64,000 nt of DNA from Prevotella communis (GTDB lineage Bacteria; Bacteroidota; Bacteroidia; Bacteroidales; Bacteroidaceae). The notes under the pieces were generated by a model. That model ran no database searches, was not told the DNA's origin, and worked only from the letters and a program-made list of their open reading frames with translations. A program made the translations under genes and the position numbers. Shown here one piece after another: positions 58,569 through 64,000 of this stretch (position 1 is its first letter; the number at the start of each line of letters is the position of its first letter). The stretch is taken from assembly GCF_022024115.1 (NCBI RefSeq), contig NZ_CP091792.1, positions 744,001 through 808,000 of the forward strand, given 5' to 3'.

Positions 58569-60308
58569 TTAAATCTCATTCCAGTCAGGGTTCTGGTCGA
58601 ACTGCTGATACTTCACCTCGCTCCAGGGGATAGGCAGGTAGTACTGCTTGAGCTGGAAGATGTAATTGGCACTGGCACGACGGTCAATGTTGCTAACTTG
58701 ATACTTCGTGGTGCCTTTAGTCACCGTGATGGTTATTTTCTTCAGAGGATTGGTAGAGCCATTGCGCTTCTGATAGACGGTGCCCAGACGGAACATATCC
58801 CAATAGGTGCTCTCCTCGAATGCCAGTTCCACACGACGCTCATTGAGAATCTGGTCGATGGTGATAGTGGGCAGAGCGTCCATGTGGACACGCTGACGGA
58901 TATCGTTGACCTGCACACGTGCTTCCTCTGTATAGCCCAGATTGAACAGCACTTCGGCATAGTCGAGCTTGGCCTCTGCCAGTCGCCAGATGATATAGTT
59001 CTGCTTAGAGGCATAGGTGTCGTTATTGTCGATTGCCTGTGTCTCGTCAACAAACTTACCCATGTAATAGCCTGTAAGGGTGTAGCCGGCTGTGGTAGAT
59101 GTGCCGTAGGGCTGGAGGTCGGCTCCTGCTACGCCGTCGGTGGTGTGCATGTTGAGCGTCTGACCTTTATATACAGAGCCGTCATAGAGGATGTTGGCAT
59201 AGAAACGATAGTCCAGATTGTCGTAGGGATGGTTGGCATCGTAAACGGCACCATCGCGCATGCCGTATTCCAGCACATGGTTATGCGTGGGAGTATATGC
59301 ACAATAGGTGCCCGTGAGTGATGGGGGTGCGGCATAGCGGTCCAGACGGTGTCCGAACTTGTTGGCATAGTCGCCATCATCAGAATGCTGTACCTCCAGG
59401 ATGCTCTCCTTGCTATTCTTGGTGAGGAATATCTGACGATACTCGTTCTTAATGCCATCTTGTGTAGTGGCTGCGATAGGAATCAACTCGTAGGCGTTGA
59501 GGGCAAAGAGGTCTTCGTAGGCTGTCTTGGCTTTCTCCAGCATGTTCTGACGCTGGTTGTCTGTGAAGCCTAGGTATGACTTTGAATTGTCCTGATAAAC
59601 CTCGCTGGCAGCCCAGAGATAAGCTTTTGCCTTGAGCATAAGGGCGGCACCACGCGTCACGCGACCTGCTTCAGAGGATGATTGCGTGACAGGGAGGATA
59701 CGTGCTGCTTCGTCGGCCTCCTTCACAATGAAATCAAGCATCTCCGTATAGCTGGCACGAGGCGTGCGCTCCGCATTCTTCAAGGGGTCGATAGTGTGGT
59801 CAATGAGAGGTACACCACCAAAACTACGCCACAGCATATAATAATAGTACGCACGGAAGAAATGGGCCTCGCCATTGATGCGCTCACGCAGGGTAGCATC
59901 GCTAATGCGGTTGCTATTCTCAAAGAAGGCGTTGATATACTGTATCTGTGTGTAGTCGTTTGTCCACAGATTCTCTGCATAGTCGGTCAGCGTCTTCTCA
60001 TTGCCTTTGAGCATATCGCTATAGCCTGAGTTGAGCCAGTCTTTCTTGCTGATGGTAATCTGGTCACCAAGCCAGGGAAGGAAATAGCGCGACATGGAGC
60101 CGAATCCAGACGAGGTGAAGATAAAGTTATTGAAACCGCTGTTCATGTTGCGGTACCACGTGTTTACATATTCATCGAGCAGCATGGAGTTGGTCCAGAC
60201 ATCTTTCTCTGAAATCTGGTTCATGGGCGCGTCGTCAAACAGACTGTTACAGCTGGTAACAGACAGCGAGAGCAGGGCTCCTATGATATAAGTATATAGT
60301 TTCTTCAT
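58569..60308 (-). CDS. SusD/RagB-type surface lipoprotein, second locus
   Basis: The 579-residue protein has a lipoprotein signal (LSLSVTSC then NSLFDDAP) and RagB/SusD features: EHFFRAYYYYMLWRSFGGVPLIDH-like block (GEAHFFRAYYYYMLWRSFGG), ASYTEMLDFIVKEADEAARILP, and the C-terminal IIWRLAEAKLDYAEVLFNLGYTEEARVQVNDIRQRV ... NERRVELAFEESTYWDMFRLG, ending YYLPIPWSEVKYQQFDQNPDW. It pairs with the SusC encoded 20 bases upstream. The ligand is not known; no glycosidase lies in this operon, while a metalloprotease gene is first in it. Confidence 0.95.
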   Translation of the reverse strand: MKKLYTYIIGALLSLSVTSCNSLFDDAPMNQISEKDVWTNSMLLDEYVNTWYRNMNSGFNNFIFTSSGFGSMSRYFLPWLGDQITISKKDWLNSGYSDMLKGNEKTLTDYAENLWTNDYTQIQYINAFFENSNRISDATLRERINGEAHFFRAYYYYMLWRSFGGVPLIDHTIDPLKNAERTPRASYTEMLDFIVKEADEAARILPVTQSSSEAGRVTRGAALMLKAKAYLWAASEVYQDNSKSYLGFTDNQRQNMLEKAKTAYEDLFALNAYELIPIAATTQDGIKNEYRQIFLTKNSKESILEVQHSDDGDYANKFGHRLDRYAAPPSLTGTYCAYTPTHNHVLEYGMRDGAVYDANHPYDNLDYRFYANILYDGSVYKGQTLNMHTTDGVAGADLQPYGTSTTAGYTLTGYYMGKFVDETQAIDNNDTYASKQNYIIWRLAEAKLDYAEVLFNLGYTEEARVQVNDIRQRVHMDALPTITIDQILNERRVELAFEESTYWDMFRLGTVYQKRNGSTNPLKKITITVTKGTTKYQVSNIDRRASANYIFQLKQYYLPIPWSEVKYQQFDQNPDWNEI

Positions 60309-60328
60309 CGTTCTTTATATTTATGTGT

Positions 60329-63300
60329 TTAGAAACCTAAGTTCAGCGTGAGTCCATAACTGCGCTGTATGGGATAGCCTCTGCTGGTCTGCTCAGGATC
60401 CATATCGGTCAGGTCGGTCAGCGTGAAGAGGTTGCTTCCCTGAAGGGCAATACTAGCCGATGTGAGGTGGGCCTTCTTGATCAGCGCCTGGGGGAACTGG
60501 TAACCGATGTTGAGCATCTTGAGGCGCAGGAAATTACAGTTCTTTACCCAGAAGGTTGACTCCTTGCGGTTGTTGTCGCTGCTGGTAGCAAACTTGACTC
60601 GTGGATACTCGGCATTAGGGTTCTCTGGTGTCCAGGAGTCCGTGAGGTGATATCTCTGAAAACGCTGCAGGGTTCCGTTGTCCAGTGAGTAATACTCCTT
60701 GATATTCTTCTTGTAGCCAGTCTCGCCCTGGAACATGGCATTGATGAAGAATCCTTTGTAGGAAGCACCCAGTCGTACGGCAATATCCATATCGGGATAT
60801 GATGAGTTCTTCACATAGATCATATCATTGACATCAATCTTATGGTCATCGTTCTGGTCCACATACTTGATGTCGCCAGGAGCAATAGAGGTGTTGCCCT
60901 GTCCGTCCTGGTCGGCCCAGCCGTCAATTTCTTCCTGACTCTGGAAGAGTCCGCAGGCTTCATACATCGTCCACACCATGCTGGGCATACCCTTACGGCG
61001 CAGGTTGGCATTCTGTGCACTCTCGTCACCGAAGTCCAGATACTCGTCGTCGGTCTTCGACAGTACCACACCGACATTATACTTGAACTTGCCGATCGTG
61101 TTGCGGTGGTTGATGCTGAGATCCCATCCCCATGCCTTCAACTCGGAGAAATTCAGATTGGGCACATTACCGCTGACGCCGATTGAAGGCGGATAGAGAT
61201 AGTCGGGTGCTGCTGTAATCTTGTCAGTCTCATAGCGCCAGAAATATTCTGCAGAGAGACCTATGCGACCACCCCAGAAACCAAGGTCGAGGGCCAGGTT
61301 GTAGTCGTGGGTCTTACCCCATGTGAGGTCGGCATTGGGATTGCCGTTCATCTGGATACCAGGACGGTAGTTGCCGCCAATGGTATAGCCGGAGCGTGGC
61401 ACCTCCATATAGGTCTTCAGATAACTATAGGCAGCTGCCACTCCATCGTTGCCTAACCATCCGGTTGAGGCTCTCAACTTGGCATTGGTGAGCACCGACT
61501 GGTTCCAGTGACGGAAGAAGGGCTCGTTGCTGATGACCCATGCACCAGAGATAGAAGGGAAGAATCCCCAACGTTTTGAGGGGGCGAAATTATTAGAGCC
61601 GTCAACACGGAAGCTGAACTCCACGAAGTAACGGTTGTCATAGCCGTACTTGGCACGTCCGATGAGTGACGCACGCTGATTCCTGCTCTCATTACCTGTA
61701 AGCGTCTTGTCGCCCAGCGCTGTTCCCATCGTTTCCGGATAGATGCCCTTATCCTGATTGGTACCTTCCATATAGAGCGTATGGGTGCGCTGGTAGTTGG
61801 CTACCAGGGTTCCCTCCACGTCATGACGGGCGTTAAACGTTCTGTTGTAGTTCAGACCTATTTCGTAAATCTGACTGTCGTAGAACTGGTCGTACTGGCT
61901 GAGAGAGACCTTTGCAGTGGGATATACTGTGTTGGGATCGGGACTATAGCTGTCTGCCGTTGCATCATAGGTATATAATGTCACTGGCTTGCTGAAGGTC
62001 TTGCGTACCTGACTATTGTCATCGAAAGTACCTCTTGCATAGGCGTTCAGGCCTTTCACCCAGGGTATTTCCCAGTTAAGGGTGGCTGTGATAGCCTGCA
62101 TCTTGAAATTGTCCTGTCTGTAGCCGCCCAGTCCCAGGATATTGATAAGTGGGTTACTGCCGTCGGCACTGGCCAGTTCGCCATTGGTGAAACGGAGCAC
62201 CTGAACAGGCGAGAAGCTATAGGCGGCATCAACCGTGGTATAACTGGAATTCTTGGCATTGGTGCGTGAACCGTTGAAATCGAGCGAGAGAACCAGTCCC
62301 TTGGCAAGTGTGGCATCCAGCTTCGCCATATAGTTCAGTCGCTGACGGCCCACGCCGCTATAGATACCCTTGGTGTCGGCATAGCCAAATGACATATAGT
62401 ACTTCACTGCATCGCTGCCACCAGAGGCTGATAGGCTGTGGGTGGTTGACCAACCTGTCTTGTCGAGGTAGTCGAGCATATTCTCGTCACCATAGACATT
62501 GGGATTGCTGTGTGTGCGGATCTCTTCGAGCTGGGCATCCGTATAGGGTGTCAGCGTAGAGCCGCTATTCTCGATAGCCTGGTTGCGCAACTTGGCAAAC
62601 TCATAGGCATTCAGGAAGTCGGGCAGGTGAGTGGCTTCCTGCAGGTTGAACTGTCCGCGATAGTTCAGGTGCAACTTCTGCTTGCCGCTTGCCCGCTTGG
62701 TCTGAACGAGGATGACGCCATTGGCAGCACGGGCACCATAGACAGCTGCAGCTGCAGCGTCCTTCAGTACGGTGACACTCTCGATATCATCGGGGTTAAG
62801 GTCGCTCAGGCGCATCTCACCATCGCTGGTGTTTGTACCAAAACGGGGCACACCGTCGATAACCAACAGTGGGTTACTGTTGATACCACGTACATGGAGG
62901 TCTGCCTCACGAGCCGAACTGGGGTCGCCTGTTGACTGCATCACCTGCAGACCGGCTACCTGTCCTACCAATGCCTGGTCGAGATTGGTGGTCGGCATCA
63001 TCAGCAGGTCCTCTGCCTTGATGGTCTCTACCGAGCCAGTGAGGGCGGCTTTCTTCTGCAAGCCATAGCCCACAACAACTACTTCATCAAGATTCTGAGC
63101 ATCGTCTTCCATCTTGATGCTTACCTGGGTCTGTCCTTCGCCAAGAGTCAGCTGTCTGGTCTTGTAGCCGATAAAGGAGACCACTAAGGTGCGGGTCTGC
63201 TCACTGGGAGCAATAGAAAAAGTTCCGTCAATGGCAGTGGTGGTAGCTTCTTTCGTTTCTTTCCACCTTACCTGTGCGCCTATGACGGGTTCATTGCCGC

Positions 63301-63391
63301 CATCGACTACCTTACCCGTCACTTTCTGTTGTGCAAACAGTGAGGTGACTGAAAAGGTCAGGAACGCTAATAAAAATAGAATGCGTTTCAA
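60329..63391 (-). CDS. SusC/RagA-type TonB-dependent receptor, second locus
   Basis: The 1020-residue protein has a signal peptide (LTFSVTSLFA-QQK), a carboxypeptidase-regulatory-like domain (VTGKVVDGGNEPVIGAQVRW, VSFIGYKTRQLTL; residues about 22-95), a TonB box-like NLDEVVVVGYGLQ, a plug (DQALVGQVAGLQVMQS, VRGINSNPLLVIDGVP, SVTVLKDAAAAAVYGARAANG) and a barrel ending SYGLTLNLGF. It starts 2 bases after a zinc metalloprotease gene and is followed by susD. It probably imports ligands captured by SusD; the neighbouring proteases suggest peptides or glycopeptides, as with RagAB of Porphyromonas. Confidence 0.95.
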   Translation of the reverse strand: MKRILFLLAFLTFSVTSLFAQQKVTGKVVDGGNEPVIGAQVRWKETKEATTTAIDGTFSIAPSEQTRTLVVSFIGYKTRQLTLGEGQTQVSIKMEDDAQNLDEVVVVGYGLQKKAALTGSVETIKAEDLLMMPTTNLDQALVGQVAGLQVMQSTGDPSSAREADLHVRGINSNPLLVIDGVPRFGTNTSDGEMRLSDLNPDDIESVTVLKDAAAAAVYGARAANGVILVQTKRASGKQKLHLNYRGQFNLQEATHLPDFLNAYEFAKLRNQAIENSGSTLTPYTDAQLEEIRTHSNPNVYGDENMLDYLDKTGWSTTHSLSASGGSDAVKYYMSFGYADTKGIYSGVGRQRLNYMAKLDATLAKGLVLSLDFNGSRTNAKNSSYTTVDAAYSFSPVQVLRFTNGELASADGSNPLINILGLGGYRQDNFKMQAITATLNWEIPWVKGLNAYARGTFDDNSQVRKTFSKPVTLYTYDATADSYSPDPNTVYPTAKVSLSQYDQFYDSQIYEIGLNYNRTFNARHDVEGTLVANYQRTHTLYMEGTNQDKGIYPETMGTALGDKTLTGNESRNQRASLIGRAKYGYDNRYFVEFSFRVDGSNNFAPSKRWGFFPSISGAWVISNEPFFRHWNQSVLTNAKLRASTGWLGNDGVAAAYSYLKTYMEVPRSGYTIGGNYRPGIQMNGNPNADLTWGKTHDYNLALDLGFWGGRIGLSAEYFWRYETDKITAAPDYLYPPSIGVSGNVPNLNFSELKAWGWDLSINHRNTIGKFKYNVGVVLSKTDDEYLDFGDESAQNANLRRKGMPSMVWTMYEACGLFQSQEEIDGWADQDGQGNTSIAPGDIKYVDQNDDHKIDVNDMIYVKNSSYPDMDIAVRLGASYKGFFINAMFQGETGYKKNIKEYYSLDNGTLQRFQRYHLTDSWTPENPNAEYPRVKFATSSDNNRKESTFWVKNCNFLRLKMLNIGYQFPQALIKKAHLTSASIALQGSNLFTLTDLTDMDPEQTSRGYPIQRSYGLTLNLGF

Positions 63392-63393
63392 CT

Positions 63394-64000
63394 TTATTTA
63401 TTCTTTAGTTTCTCAATTTGCAGTATCTGATAGTCGTAGAAGTCGCGCGTGCTTCCTGTTGACTGATTACGATAGACGCGGTACTTCTGTAGTACGCGGT
63501 TCAGGCGTCCGGTCATGATGGCACCCAACTGACTGGCAGAGAGTGATGCAGTGCCCAGGTTGATTCGTACAAAGTTGTTGTCGCCAGTCATACTGCACCA
63601 GTTGTCCTCTTCCTGCATGGGTTCATCGGCAAATGAAGATGAAGAAGAGCTTGTCTTAGCTTTCAGTCCGGAGTTGTTCATCATCAGTGCGATAGCACTT
63701 CCCTGCAGGTCCTGTTCTGCCTGTGAGAGTTTTCCACCCTGAGGTGCCTTGAAGAGCTCATTTGTCAGGTCGTCCAGATAGTTGTCCAACTGATAACATT
63801 CTGCGGCGTTGGTCTCGCCTCCCTCTTTGATACGATAGAGAGTTGGTGAACTGAACAGGGAGTTGACAATCGTGGTTCTCAACTTGTCGTTGACGTTCAT
63901 GTCGAGCTCCAGTTTTGAGATAATGGAAGAGGGGGTCAGCCAGTTGTTATAGGTGCGTGCCTGACTGAGCAGCCATTTCATGGCCTGTCTCTGCTTGGCT
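63394..64000 (-). CDS. Zinc-dependent metalloprotease (DUF5117/DUF4953 type), C-terminal part
   Basis: The frame is open to the window edge (AKQRQAMKWLLSQARTYNNW at the edge), so this is the last ~202 residues of a longer protein. The part seen is helical: WLTPSSIISKLELDMNVNDKLRTTIVNSLF, then QLDNYLDDLTNELFKAP, a Ser-rich linker, and a C-terminal helix GAIMTGRLNRVLQKYRVYR. The segment fits the C-terminal end of the large zinc-dependent metalloproteases annotated as DUF5117/DUF4953, which often come right before SusC/D genes in Bacteroidetes. The catalytic HExxH would lie outside the window, so the call is tentative. It ends 2 bases before susC. Confidence 0.6.
   Translation of the reverse strand, partial: AKQRQAMKWLLSQARTYNNWLTPSSIISKLELDMNVNDKLRTTIVNSLFSSPTLYRIKEGGETNAAECYQLDNYLDDLTNELFKAPQGGKLSQAEQDLQGSAIALMMNNSGLKAKTSSSSSSFADEPMQEEDNWCSMTGDNNFVRINLGTASLSASQLGAIMTGRLNRVLQKYRVYRNQSTGSTRDFYDYQILQIEKLKNK

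Overview
The window looks like a chromosome segment of a gut- or oral-type Bacteroidales bacterium, most likely Prevotella or a close relative. The support is five TonB-dependent receptors including two SusC/SusD pairs, many Bacteroidetes lipoprotein signals (Cys followed by Ser/Asp-rich residues), repeated TAnnTTTG promoter elements, an ECF sigma factor with a probable anti-sigma partner, and a recurring short C-terminal tail (Y-x-L-x-G-x-R ... K-G-x-Y-x-x-x-G-K) on otherwise unrelated secreted proteins. Species-level naming is not possible from the sequence alone. Layout, 0-12 kb: a divergent vitamin B12 locus. Two cobalamin riboswitches face away from each other across a mirror-image promoter pair. 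The left arm is a TonB receptor, a DUF4374 lipoprotein, CbiL, CbiA, CobQ, a CobD-type decarboxylase and the start of a probable CbiB. The right arm is a BtuB-like receptor and an exported CbiK-type cobaltochelatase. Two genes here carry repeat insertions inside their reading frames (three 22-bp units in cbiA, an inverted pair of 36-bp elements in btuB). 

12-30.6 kb: mostly housekeeping and envelope genes. These are a tiny 31-33 residue gene, an S41 peptidase, a DUF3316-like protein, topoisomerase IV subunit A, a 977-residue secreted protein, glycyl-tRNA synthetase, an FKBP isomerase, an ECF sigma/anti-sigma module followed by one unknown and two thioredoxin-fold exported proteins, tRNA-Val(GAC), a two-gene ATPase + DUF4435/TOPRIM pair resembling the PARIS anti-phage system, and a YbjQ-family protein. 

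30.6-46 kb: a strange CTAG-rich repeat block of 11-bp units and palindromes, then a fructan utilisation locus: fructokinase, FHS-type sugar transporter, GH32 fructosidase, a membrane-spanning sugar-binding/AraC regulator, SusC, SusD, DUF4960 lipoprotein, a divergent GH32-like lipoprotein and a secreted protein. CGTTCATT-containing inverted repeats lie in front of both arms and are good operator candidates. 

46-53 kb: an accessory region. An orphan antitoxin-like gene and the remnant of an IS4-family transposase precede an AT-rich two-gene cassette: a protein with six DUF723-like zinc-binding repeats fused to an EDxHD/PD-(D/E)XK-type nuclease domain, then a 402-residue protein with a possible RES-like N-terminal region. 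This pair is the best candidate for an undescribed defence or homing system. It is followed by an acyltransferase/YjbR pair bracketed by truncated signal-peptide ORFs, and by a frameshifted ORF6N gene. 

53-64 kb: MurQ and an M6 metalloprotease with a BACON domain, a secreted leucine-rich-repeat protein, and an operon of a (partial) zinc metalloprotease, SusC, SusD and a secreted partner, whose composition suggests uptake of peptides or glycopeptides, though that is inference.
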